Below, in pieces: positions 1 through 6,049 of a stretch of DNA of 6,049 nt. The translations under genes and the position numbers were made by a program. The notes under the pieces are model-generated. The model saw only the letters and a list, made by a program, of their open reading frames with translations. It was not told where the DNA came from and searched no databases. Source of the DNA: Acidobacteriota bacterium (GTDB lineage Bacteria; Planctomycetota; Phycisphaerae; WQYP01; JAJZKJ01); contig JAJZKJ010000149.1 of assembly GCA_021804195.1 (NCBI GenBank), forward strand, positions 1 to 6,049, given 5' to 3'. Numbering within the stretch: the first letter of the stretch is position 1; every line of letters begins with the position of its first letter.

Positions 1-1083
1 GACGGGAAAATCCTCGATTTTCATTACTTGCCGGCCAAGGCCCGCATCGACGTCGATGAGGGCCAGAAAGTCTTCCCGGGAACCTTGCTCGCCCGCCAGC
101 CCCGGGAAATCAAAGGTACTTCGGATATCACTTCCGGCCTTCCCCGTGTAACGGAAATCTTCGAGGCGCGCAAGCCCAAAGATACAGCCGTCATGGCGGA
201 AATATCCGGCGTCATCGAACTTCGCTCCGACAAGCGCCGCGGCAAGATGACCATCATCATCCGCGGCGCCGGGAACATCGAACGCGAATACCACGTTCCC
301 CAGGATCGGCAACTCCGCGTTCACACCGGCGATTCGGTTGACGCGGGCGACCCGCTCATCGATGGTCCGCTGGTTCCCCACGATATTCTCCGCATCAAGG
401 GCGAGGACGCCTTGCAGGAATATCTTCTGGCGGAAGTGCAGAACGTTTATCGTACGCAGAACCAGCGCATCAGCGACAAACACATTGAAGTGATCATCTC
501 GCAGATGTTACGCAAGGTAAAGGTGGAAAATCCCGGCGACACCAGCTTCCTGCCCGGCGAAGTGGTCGATAAATTCAAGTTCCGTTGCGCCAACGAGGCC
601 ATCGCCAAAAATCTTTGCATCGAAGACCCCGGCAACACCCAGTTTGCGGTCGGAACACTTGTTACGCGCGAGCAACTTAAAGAAGCCATGGCCGCTCTGG
701 AAGAAAAAAACGCCAAACCTCCCCAAACACGCAAGGCCAAGCCGGCCACAGCCAAGACACTTCTCCTGGGCATTACCAAGGCTAGTTTGCAGAGCGAATC
801 CTTCGTGTCCGCCGCCAGCTTCCAGGAAACCACCAAGGTGCTGACCGAAGCGGCCATCGCCAGTCGTGAGGATACCCTCCAGGGACTGAAAGAAAATGTG
901 ATCCTCGGCCATCTGATTCCGGCGGGTACGGCCTTTCGACCGTACCAGGAGATGCAGGTCGCTCACCTGGGAGAACCGGTCGCCGAACCGGAACCGGATA
1001 TTGTCCTGCCCGCCATTGCGACGCCCCCAACGTCGCCCGCGGCGCCATTGCCATCTCCGGTGGAGGCTTCCATCGACGCCTGA
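1..1083 (+). CDS. rpoC: DNA-directed RNA polymerase beta' subunit, C-terminal 360 residues (5' end outside window)
   Basis: This is the C-terminal part of the largest catalytic subunit of bacterial RNA polymerase. The frame is open from base 1 (reading DGKILDFHYLPAK), so the gene starts left of the window; the TTG at 28 is internal. Signature blocks of the RpoC C-terminus are in order: DITSGLPRVTEIFEARKPKD (fragment residues 42-61), the PHDILRIKG and EYLLAEVQNVYRTQ blocks, DKHIEVIISQMLRKV, GDTSFLPGEVVD, then LLGITKASLQSESF and SAASFQETTKVLTEAA (from about residue 256), and GLKENVILGHLIPAGTAF ending at residue 312. Most family members have ITGGLPRV where this has ITSGLPRV. After residue 312 comes a 48-residue Pro/Ala/Glu-rich tail that looks disordered. 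The catalytic centre, bridge helix and zinc sites lie upstream and cannot be judged. The gene ends with TGA and faces a convergent gene 88 bp away; no rpsL or rpsG follows. Confidence 0.98.
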   Translation, partial: DGKILDFHYLPAKARIDVDEGQKVFPGTLLARQPREIKGTSDITSGLPRVTEIFEARKPKDTAVMAEISGVIELRSDKRRGKMTIIIRGAGNIEREYHVPQDRQLRVHTGDSVDAGDPLIDGPLVPHDILRIKGEDALQEYLLAEVQNVYRTQNQRISDKHIEVIISQMLRKVKVENPGDTSFLPGEVVDKFKFRCANEAIAKNLCIEDPGNTQFAVGTLVTREQLKEAMAALEEKNAKPPQTRKAKPATAKTLLLGITKASLQSESFVSAASFQETTKVLTEAAIASREDTLQGLKENVILGHLIPAGTAFRPYQEMQVAHLGEPVAEPEPDIVLPAIATPPTSPAAPLPSPVEASIDA

Positions 1084-1119
1084 CAACAGTGGCGGGCTGC
1101 GGTCAAGAGACTCACTACA

Positions 1120-1152
1120 CACGCCATGCCCGCGGGGGCTGTATGGTTGTGG
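1120..1152. terminator. Possible imperfect hairpin between convergent genes (weak terminator candidate)
   Basis: In the 88-bp gap between the rpoC stop (1083) and the stop of the opposite gene (1172), CCAT-GCCC (1124-1131) can pair with GGGC-(TGT)-ATGG (1136-1146), leaving a three-base bulge and a four-base loop. A few outer pairs may extend the stem to about 1120-1152. A second possible pairing is GCGGGC (1092-1097) with GCCCGC (1128-1133). Neither stem is followed directly by a T-run on either strand; the nearest T-rich stretch on the + strand is near 1181-1192, inside the end of the opposite gene. Position supports a shared terminator for two convergent genes, but the structure is not a classical intrinsic one, so termination could instead be Rho-dependent. 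Confidence 0.25.
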
Positions 1153-1171
1153 CTCTATGGCTGGGCGCTAT

Positions 1172-4100
1172 TTACCCGCCGTTTTGAGTTTTAAATGCAC
1201 GCTCCCGAGCCGGCGGCACTGGAGCAGCCACAATGGACAGTCGCGGAATTCCCGCCGGCGCGTATTGCGCGATCGCAATCAGATTTTTCCTGCCGTAATA
1301 CAGATAAGGCCCGATCGGGATGCTACGGTTATCGCCCAATGCGCCTGCGGGGCGACCGTTTATAAAGACATAATTAAAACTGAACAGGGGCCATTCTCTT
1401 ATATAGGGGTCCACACCGTGGAGTCTGATGCACCTATATTTCATCCAGGATTCCGGCACGTTGATCCAGGTGCGGAATACGCCCCATCCCCTATCCTTTT
1501 TATACTCAATGGAAGACGATTGATCTTTGGGTAACGTCACTCTCTGTCCCACCCGCATAATCGGCCAATCCGCATCGCTGGTTAGCGGATCTATGGATGA
1601 CAATCTAAGAGTTTCGCTGCCTCCGATCCCCATCACACCATACTGGCCCTGCCCGATATATATGGACGGAAAAAGCTTGCTTCTCCAAGCGGCCTGTGCC
1701 AAGCTCAGCAGCTTCACCCGGGGAGTCCAGGAATAAGCTTTCCGCAAGATTTGCCTTCCCCCAGCAGTCTGAACACTGTAACGCAGGGTCATAACACCGG
1801 AAAGCGGTATCTTTTCCGTCTGTATCCGCAGGACTTGCCTCTGCCGGGGATATATTGCCTTTGTTGTCGCCACCGCAGGCGTTCCCGGCGATGTTTTCAA
1901 CATTACATGCCGCCGTTGGAAGCCGGCCGGGCTTAGATGGATATCAAACGATGAAGGAGCCACCACCATACCAGCCGGCGCCGTGACCTGCGCTCGGACA
2001 TTGATGGGAACCGGCAGGTTGTTAATGAAGGTCGCGGTCGCCCGCGCCGTAGCGCCCACGTTCAGAATGGGATGATCCACATGAAGATAGCAACGCCGCA
2101 GCACCCGCACCGAGGCGGCGGTATAAAGTTTCCGCCCGTTGCTGAATCGGATCACCGCAGAGAGCGGATAGGTGCGTTGGAGCGGCTCTCGCGGAACACT
2201 TACCTGAAAGGCAAGCACTGTTTGTTGGCCGGCGGAAATTGCCCAGCGGCGAGACCGCGCTTGGTGAAAAACGCGCCACCCCACCGGCAGATCCAGCCGA
2301 ACCGTTCCCCGCGCCGCCTTGCCGGTCCAGTTGTTCAGCGCCAGTTTTATCGTCAGCGGTTTGCCTTCATAGGCCGCCGGCGGCACGTCAAGCTGGGGGT
2401 GAATCCCCCGGTCAATCATTTCTATCGCGAAATAACTCGGATGGGGCACAGTTAGATAGACCTCGTCGCCTTGCTGCCGGAACTTAATCAATCGCGGTGA
2501 TTTCCCGACCTTATGCAGGTATATCTTGCGGACGTGGGCCAAAGGCGTTTGAATTGCCAGCGTAACTCTGGGCGGAAGCGGCCAACGGTGGCGAATCAAT
2601 GCCCGCCCGTATGTGCTGGGATTCAGATCGAACCAACCGCCCAGGGTAATCTGCCGCCCGGTTCCCAGAAAGGAACAGGCCACCAGATGGTTGGGAAATT
2701 CGCACGGAAAACTTCTCTTCCCCACGCCGGCGGTGACGTTTTCGCCCAGCACTTTGCCATCCACCACCGCGTCCATAAAGCCTACGCGCCAGCGGTAGTA
2801 CAAATACCACTGAAGCTTATAGAAAGTATAGTTGGCGGCCTGAGTTTTCGGATTCCTCCCCGAGGACTGCTCGCCACCGAGAAATCCATAGCCCGGCCCG
2901 TATCCGTACATCCAGAAATCGCAGTTGCTTTGGGTGGGATATTGCAGTGCCGATATCCGGGGTAAAGTGTAACGAAAAAGCACCGGCATTAATCGCCCCT
3001 GGACACCTTGCGGGACCTCTGTGCGCTCAAACTCATATATGTGCGCAGCGGAGCGGGCAAATTCACAGGCGTAATAGTCGGCGCAGTGTTCGGTGGAAAT
3101 CGTAAAATCCGGATTATATTTCCGGCCGGTGCGGCGCACCGCCTTGAAGAATTCCTTCGTGTAGTAAGGAAGGAGATCGGGGCGGTAGGTGCGCCGGGGA
3201 TTGTAGTTGCAGTGAAAGCCGTTGATTCCACCGCCACCGACGTCCCACGTGACCCCGCCGGCTTTCAACTTGTTCACAAGACGGCGAATTTTCAGGCACC
3301 ACAATTCCACAAACTTTTTATCGGCCGGGTCCGGCCAGGTGTCGCCCCAGCCGCCCGCGACGGCCCCTGTCCGTCCCTCTACGAAAGAGTATTTGCTTCC
3401 GCCGAAATCGGTGTATCCCTGGTACAGCAGCCAGGGACAAATGTAGAAGCAAGGTATCCCACCCAACCGCCGAATTGCTTCGTTCAGATGGCGAATATCG
3501 GAGGTGTTCCCGCGCATATCTTCCAGGGGTAAATTATCTCCTCCCATGAAATCATAAATGATCCCGGAAACCGGCGCGCGCTGTTGTACTTCGAAGAAAT
3601 TCTTGATGTCCCGATAGGTATTGTTCCATTGACTCCACCACATCGCCGGCATCCGGCGAATAATTGCCGGCACTCCGGCCGGCGGCTTAAATCCAACCTT
3701 CCGGGCCCAGCTTCGATACCAGCGCGCCGCCCGTTCCCACCCGCCCCGGGAATAATAGGCCACGCTGAACCACGGAGTGGTCCAAGCGGAATGCGGTGCA
3801 ATCCAAGTGCCGGGAAAGGTATACTTCATGATACCGGCATGATCTTTCCCTTCGCCAATATCCATATGCTTGACATACGTATAATTATCGTTACATGCCA
3901 CATAAAATCCCCTTCCCCGCTTTTGCCAGCCGCTTCGTTGATACAGCGAAAGCCACTGCATGTGCATGCCGAAGGGGTACGTATAGCTCCCCTGCGTCCG
4001 CCCCTTCATGCCAAGCCCGTCGATAACCTTTTGAAGAGTTTTTCCGGCGGGGATGCCCTGCGCCCTGATTTTTGCCCCGAGCATAATCGGAAAGGTAAAC

Positions 4101-4819
4101 CAGTTGTTGGCGGCGTGTTTACCCACCACCAATCCGGCGAATTGGGGAAAGACCACCTTGTTGATCAGATCATGCGGATGATCATTTACCACGCGCATCC
4201 GCCAATAGCTTAAGTGTTCGCCCGGCAACAGCACCACCCAATACTTGATACGAACCCCGCCCTTGTTGTGACCTTTTACCACCATCATCGCGCCGCCATG
4301 GGAGAGCTTTTTCACCTGAATCTTTACGGAAAAGGCGGCGAGGGTTTCTTTCCGAACCGGCCCGATCTGGGAAAAATAATGCAGCCCTTTGCGATTTTCC
4401 ACCGCCACCACGAAGGGAGTATTGGACGCCGTGGCGACGCCAGAGCCTTGCAGCACGTTGGAGCCGTCATTGATGATCCGTACCACCCGCCCGGTCTTCC
4501 GCTGGAAAGTGATTGTAAGGAACTGGTTGCTGATGCTTATGTGCCGCGCCCCCCGGCGAATCTGAACCGGATTGCCGCCCCGCATTGCACCGACCAACGC
4601 CGCCGCCGGCGGCAATCCCGGCCCGGTTTGCTCCACCCACCTGGGCTTGGGGATATAACCCAAATCAGCCAAGGGATATTTTTCCGGCCGGCCGCGTGCG
4701 GACGCCACAGCCATCAGCGTGCCAATGCCAAGTATCAGCAGCCCGCCTCGAAGCGAGGCAACGCGGCCATACGTCCCGCCTCCGCCTGGTGCATCGGCCC
4801 CGTTTTTTTTGTCTGTCAT
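1172..4819 (-). CDS. Large exported putative glycoside hydrolase: DUF6259-like barrel with NEW3-like Ig and jelly-roll domains (1215 aa)
   Basis: Probable exported carbohydrate-active enzyme; substrate unknown. The ATG at 4819 has GAGGAG 8 nt upstream and an in-frame TAA 24 nt before it, so the start is firm. Residues 19-41 look like a Sec signal peptide (Arg at 19 and 24, a hydrophobic run, then VASA before Arg42). Residues about 85-380 look like the beta-sandwich found before many glycosidase barrels (ISNQFLTITFQRKTGRVVRI). Residues about 388-690 resemble a TIM barrel of the DUF6259 / GH36-GH31-GH101-like type, with strand-end acidic residues D423 (GIIYDFMGGDN), D526 (GVTWDVGGGG) and E577/D581 (FTISTEHCADYY). 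These are candidates only. Residues about 805-905 resemble a NEW3 Ig-like domain, about 910-1035 look like another beta domain, and about 1065-1197 a galactose-binding-like jelly roll (WINVPESW, FVFING-like strands). No membrane anchor or cell-wall sorting signal is seen at the C-terminus. Gene reality is near certain; family naming is from memory of motifs. Confidence 0.9.
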   Translation of the reverse strand: MTDKKNGADAPGGGGTYGRVASLRGGLLILGIGTLMAVASARGRPEKYPLADLGYIPKPRWVEQTGPGLPPAAALVGAMRGGNPVQIRRGARHISISNQFLTITFQRKTGRVVRIINDGSNVLQGSGVATASNTPFVVAVENRKGLHYFSQIGPVRKETLAAFSVKIQVKKLSHGGAMMVVKGHNKGGVRIKYWVVLLPGEHLSYWRMRVVNDHPHDLINKVVFPQFAGLVVGKHAANNWFTFPIMLGAKIRAQGIPAGKTLQKVIDGLGMKGRTQGSYTYPFGMHMQWLSLYQRSGWQKRGRGFYVACNDNYTYVKHMDIGEGKDHAGIMKYTFPGTWIAPHSAWTTPWFSVAYYSRGGWERAARWYRSWARKVGFKPPAGVPAIIRRMPAMWWSQWNNTYRDIKNFFEVQQRAPVSGIIYDFMGGDNLPLEDMRGNTSDIRHLNEAIRRLGGIPCFYICPWLLYQGYTDFGGSKYSFVEGRTGAVAGGWGDTWPDPADKKFVELWCLKIRRLVNKLKAGGVTWDVGGGGINGFHCNYNPRRTYRPDLLPYYTKEFFKAVRRTGRKYNPDFTISTEHCADYYACEFARSAAHIYEFERTEVPQGVQGRLMPVLFRYTLPRISALQYPTQSNCDFWMYGYGPGYGFLGGEQSSGRNPKTQAANYTFYKLQWYLYYRWRVGFMDAVVDGKVLGENVTAGVGKRSFPCEFPNHLVACSFLGTGRQITLGGWFDLNPSTYGRALIRHRWPLPPRVTLAIQTPLAHVRKIYLHKVGKSPRLIKFRQQGDEVYLTVPHPSYFAIEMIDRGIHPQLDVPPAAYEGKPLTIKLALNNWTGKAARGTVRLDLPVGWRVFHQARSRRWAISAGQQTVLAFQVSVPREPLQRTYPLSAVIRFSNGRKLYTAASVRVLRRCYLHVDHPILNVGATARATATFINNLPVPINVRAQVTAPAGMVVAPSSFDIHLSPAGFQRRHVMLKTSPGTPAVATTKAIYPRQRQVLRIQTEKIPLSGVMTLRYSVQTAGGRQILRKAYSWTPRVKLLSLAQAAWRSKLFPSIYIGQGQYGVMGIGGSETLRLSSIDPLTSDADWPIMRVGQRVTLPKDQSSSIEYKKDRGWGVFRTWINVPESWMKYRCIRLHGVDPYIREWPLFSFNYVFINGRPAGALGDNRSIPIGPYLYYGRKNLIAIAQYAPAGIPRLSIVAAPVPPARERAFKTQNGG

Positions 4820-4954
4820 ACCATGTTCTCCTCGGAATATTTATACCGCGCATCCTCCCGCCGGCTGCAAAGAAGTCGCTTTAACATGGTTTTATATGCT
4901 ACAACTCACGCCCTGGTGTCCAGCCCCCCTTCGGGAATTATTTCAATTACCGGT
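4820..4954 (-). promoter_or_regulatory. 135-bp leader between the PH-domain gene and the glycosidase gene, with possible promoter
   Basis: This stretch separates two genes on the same strand and is visibly more AT-rich in parts than the flanking coding DNA. On the - strand, TGGACA (4922-4917) resembles a -35 box and TATAAA (4896-4891) a -10 box, but the spacer is 20 nt, longer than the usual 16-18 for sigma-70. A second TATAAA (4845-4840) lies almost on top of the Shine-Dalgarno site and has no good -35 box. A short CCC-GAA-GGG stem near 4927-4935 lacks a T-run, so I see no clear terminator for the upstream gene. The gap length suggests that the large gene can be transcribed separately; the boxes themselves are weak evidence. 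Confidence 0.3.
4828..4833 (-). promoter_or_regulatory. Shine-Dalgarno site of the large putative glycosidase
   Basis: GAGGAG on the - strand, with an 8-nt spacer to the ATG at 4819. It decides between three nearby ATGs: the one at 4824 would leave only 3 nt between this motif and the start and is out of frame, and the one at 4853 lies upstream of it. Only the ATG at 4819 opens the 1215-codon frame. Confidence 0.8.
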
Positions 4955-5752
4955 CTATTTCACCACCACGCGTCCATGCCGGGCGATTTGTTGTTGCAAA
5001 TATTCAAACGCCATTCTGGCCTGCGGCGCATGATAAATCTCGAGCCGCGGGGTGACCTGATCGGTACTCTTGACCACAATTGTACCGATACCCAGCAGCC
5101 GCTGAATGAAACTCTGTTTGAGCTGAATGTCCAGAACGGTTCCCATGGAAACCCAGTCGATCCGCCTGGTAAAAATACCCGCTCGTGTTTCGATGCGATG
5201 GGAACTTATCAGGCAGATGGAAGTTCGCGCGCCCAGATAAATGAAAAGCAGGGCCACGGCGACCGTAGCCGCCACGACCGCCAGAATCGTGCCCGCCCAG
5301 GGCCGGATCGCGGGAACCAGATAGGCCCCCCCCGCCACTATCAGCACCATCGCGCAGGTCAAGTACCGCCAGAAGTTGTCCCACTGCGATACACGCAGCA
5401 AAAACACCGGATCCGCCGAGTCGTCCGCCGGCGAAGCCGGCTCGTGGCGCGGCCTTCCTCCGGCCTCTTCGGCCGCTGGAGCGGGGAGAAACTCTCCGCA
5501 ATGGCGGCACTTGCGGGCGGTCGGGAGGATCATTTCGCCGCAAAACGGACAGGCCCGGAGCGCCGCCGGCGGAACGTGGGGTCGCGGCGCCGGCGCTACG
5601 GCGGATTCCGGAGTATTCGCCGGCCGGATCTCCACGGGAATAAGCACTCGATTGCAGGCTGGACAAACAACGTGCCGTCCGATCTGCGCCCGGCTGATCG
5701 CCATGCCCTGCCCGCACACACAGAAGGCCTCAAATATATTGGTTTGCGACAT
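4955..5752 (-). CDS. Double zinc-ribbon, two-helix membrane protein with bacterial PH domain (265 aa)
   Basis: Membrane protein of unknown role. Domains in order: zinc ribbon 1 with C11-x-C13 and C30-x2-C33 (FCVCGQG ... VVCPACN); a Pro/Ala-rich linker (about 44-64); zinc ribbon 2 with C68-x2-C71 and C82-x2-C85 (CPFCGE ... KCRHCGEFL); a second flexible linker (about 90-115); two transmembrane helices (about 131-149 and 153-173); then a bacterial PH-like domain of the bPH2/YdbS (DUF304) type (about 174-259), with the typical SSHRIETRAGIFTRRIDWVSM block and the following LDIQLKQSFIQRLLGIGTIVV block. By family logic the ribbons and PH domain should face the cytoplasm. I chose the ATG at 5752 because ribbon 1 begins right after it. 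An in-frame GTG at 5767 (GTGA overlap with the upstream stop, giving 270 aa) and an ATG at 5791 are possible; none has a strong Shine-Dalgarno. The upstream gene ends 11 bp before, suggesting an operon. Confidence 0.87.
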   Translation of the reverse strand: MSQTNIFEAFCVCGQGMAISRAQIGRHVVCPACNRVLIPVEIRPANTPESAVAPAPRPHVPPAALRACPFCGEMILPTARKCRHCGEFLPAPAAEEAGGRPRHEPASPADDSADPVFLLRVSQWDNFWRYLTCAMVLIVAGGAYLVPAIRPWAGTILAVVAATVAVALLFIYLGARTSICLISSHRIETRAGIFTRRIDWVSMGTVLDIQLKQSFIQRLLGIGTIVVKSTDQVTPRLEIYHAPQARMAFEYLQQQIARHGRVVVK

Positions 5753-5763
5753 CGATCCAACTT

Positions 5764-6049
5764 TCACCGCAGCAATGCCGCGTTGAGCCAATCCACCCGC
5801 CCGCGCACGCCATAACGACCCACGCCCCGCGCCTGGAGAACAAGCGTATGAACGCCCCGGACCGAAAGCACCACGGGCTTGACCGCCCGGCCCGGCGCCA
5901 GGATCGCAGAGCGATAGATGATCTTCTTGTCCGCCGCCACCAGCAGCCGTGCCCGTCCAAAGGGATGGGCGGAATCATCCATAGCCGGAATGAAAACAAA
6001 TTTTGTATATATCCCGTTGAGTGCATCCCTCGAATGGAGCAGCAGCCTG
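5764..6049 (-). CDS. C-terminal end of a protein with an NPCBM/NEW2-like carbohydrate-binding domain (5' end outside window)
   Basis: The frame is open from the right edge (first full codon at 6048) to a TGA at 5764-5766, giving the last 94 residues; the ATG at 5982 is internal. The residues fit the second half of an NPCBM/NEW2 module, a beta-sandwich usually attached to glycoside hydrolases and thought to bind carbohydrate: a FVFIPAMDD strand, RARLLVAADKKIIYRSAIL (like the family's 'F.VyaDGk.ly.S' strand), the PVVLSVRGVHTLVLQA block (like 'pvdVdvrGa..L.L.v'), and the closing GRVDWLNAALLR, which matches the family's 'D.adW.dA.l' ending. What precedes the module is not visible, so the protein may be a glycosidase, a peptidase-like protein or a binding protein. 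It ends 11 bp before the PH-domain gene on the same strand, so the two are probably co-transcribed and possibly translationally coupled. Confidence 0.78.
   Translation of the reverse strand, partial: RLLLHSRDALNGIYTKFVFIPAMDDSAHPFGRARLLVAADKKIIYRSAILAPGRAVKPVVLSVRGVHTLVLQARGVGRYGVRGRVDWLNAALLR

Noticed and set aside
28..1083. TTG at 28 as the start of a separate short gene
   Set aside because: The same frame is open back to base 1 and the upstream residues fit RpoC, so this is an internal codon.
508..1122. A 204-codon open frame on the - strand opposite rpoC
   Set aside because: It lies antisense to highly conserved RpoC blocks and its translation shows no family features; a mirror-frame artefact of GC-rich coding DNA.
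3584..4213. A 209-codon open frame on the + strand
   Set aside because: Antisense to the beta-sandwich and barrel region of the large enzyme, Pro/His/Arg-rich, no motif.
4665..4853. A 62-codon - strand frame starting at an ATG upstream of the large enzyme, passing through the A8 run
   Set aside because: GGGAGG lies directly against this ATG with no spacer, and the translation is Arg-rich with no motif. I considered it as a leader peptide or frameshift partner, but nothing supports that beyond the overlap.
4937..4954. AT-rich near-palindrome (AATT ... AATT) just after the PH-domain gene stop as an operator
   Set aside because: The two halves match only over four bases each with poor symmetry outside them; this is expected by chance in an AT-rich spacer.
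4214..5815. A 533-codon open frame on the + strand
   Set aside because: It runs antisense across the end of the NPCBM gene, the whole PH-domain gene, the 135-bp leader and the start of the large enzyme. Its translation is rich in Arg, His and Pro with no recognisable motif, while the opposite strand encodes clear domains throughout.
5730..6026. A 98-codon - strand frame overlapping the NPCBM fragment
   Set aside because: It is a shifted frame of the same DNA. The other frame matches the NPCBM strands and the closing D-W-A pattern and stays open to the window edge, so it is the real one.

Overview
The window carries four protein-coding genes. The 3' end of rpoC (RNA polymerase beta' subunit) lies on the + strand. 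It faces three consecutive - strand genes, read from right to left: the C-terminal end of a protein with an NPCBM/NEW2-like domain (cut by the right edge), a double zinc-ribbon + two transmembrane helices + bacterial PH-domain protein, and a very large (1215 aa) exported, multidomain, glycoside-hydrolase-like protein.

The likely source is a Planctomycetota bacterium (Phycisphaerae-like) or a close PVC relative. This is inferred from: base composition that looks moderately GC-rich; a large secreted DUF6259-like TIM-barrel protein with NEW3-like Ig domains; an NPCBM module; and a small N-terminal zinc ribbon of the 'C-x(1-2)-C-G ... G-x(4)-C-P-x-C' kind that is frequent in planctomycete proteins. 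No marker in the window fixes the phylum more precisely.

Layout: 1-1083, rpoC 3' end (+). 1084-1171, an 88-bp gap between convergent genes with a GC-rich imperfect hairpin. 1172-4819, the large putative glycosidase (-), with signal peptide and a good Shine-Dalgarno. 4820-4954, a 135-bp leader with a possible promoter. 4955-5752, the zinc-ribbon/PH protein (-). 5764-6049, the NPCBM-domain protein (-), open at the right edge. The last two genes are only 11 bp apart, or overlap by GTGA if an alternative start is used, so they are probably co-transcribed. The large gene downstream may be read through from them or have its own promoter.

Working together: the NPCBM module and the large enzyme both point to handling of complex carbohydrate outside the cytoplasm. 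The PH-domain protein would be a membrane protein of unknown role next to them. The link between the three is inference from position only. The most novel item is the 1215-aa enzyme: its fold and candidate acidic catalytic residues can be proposed, but its substrate cannot. I see no RNA genes, mobile elements, CRISPR arrays or attachment sites.
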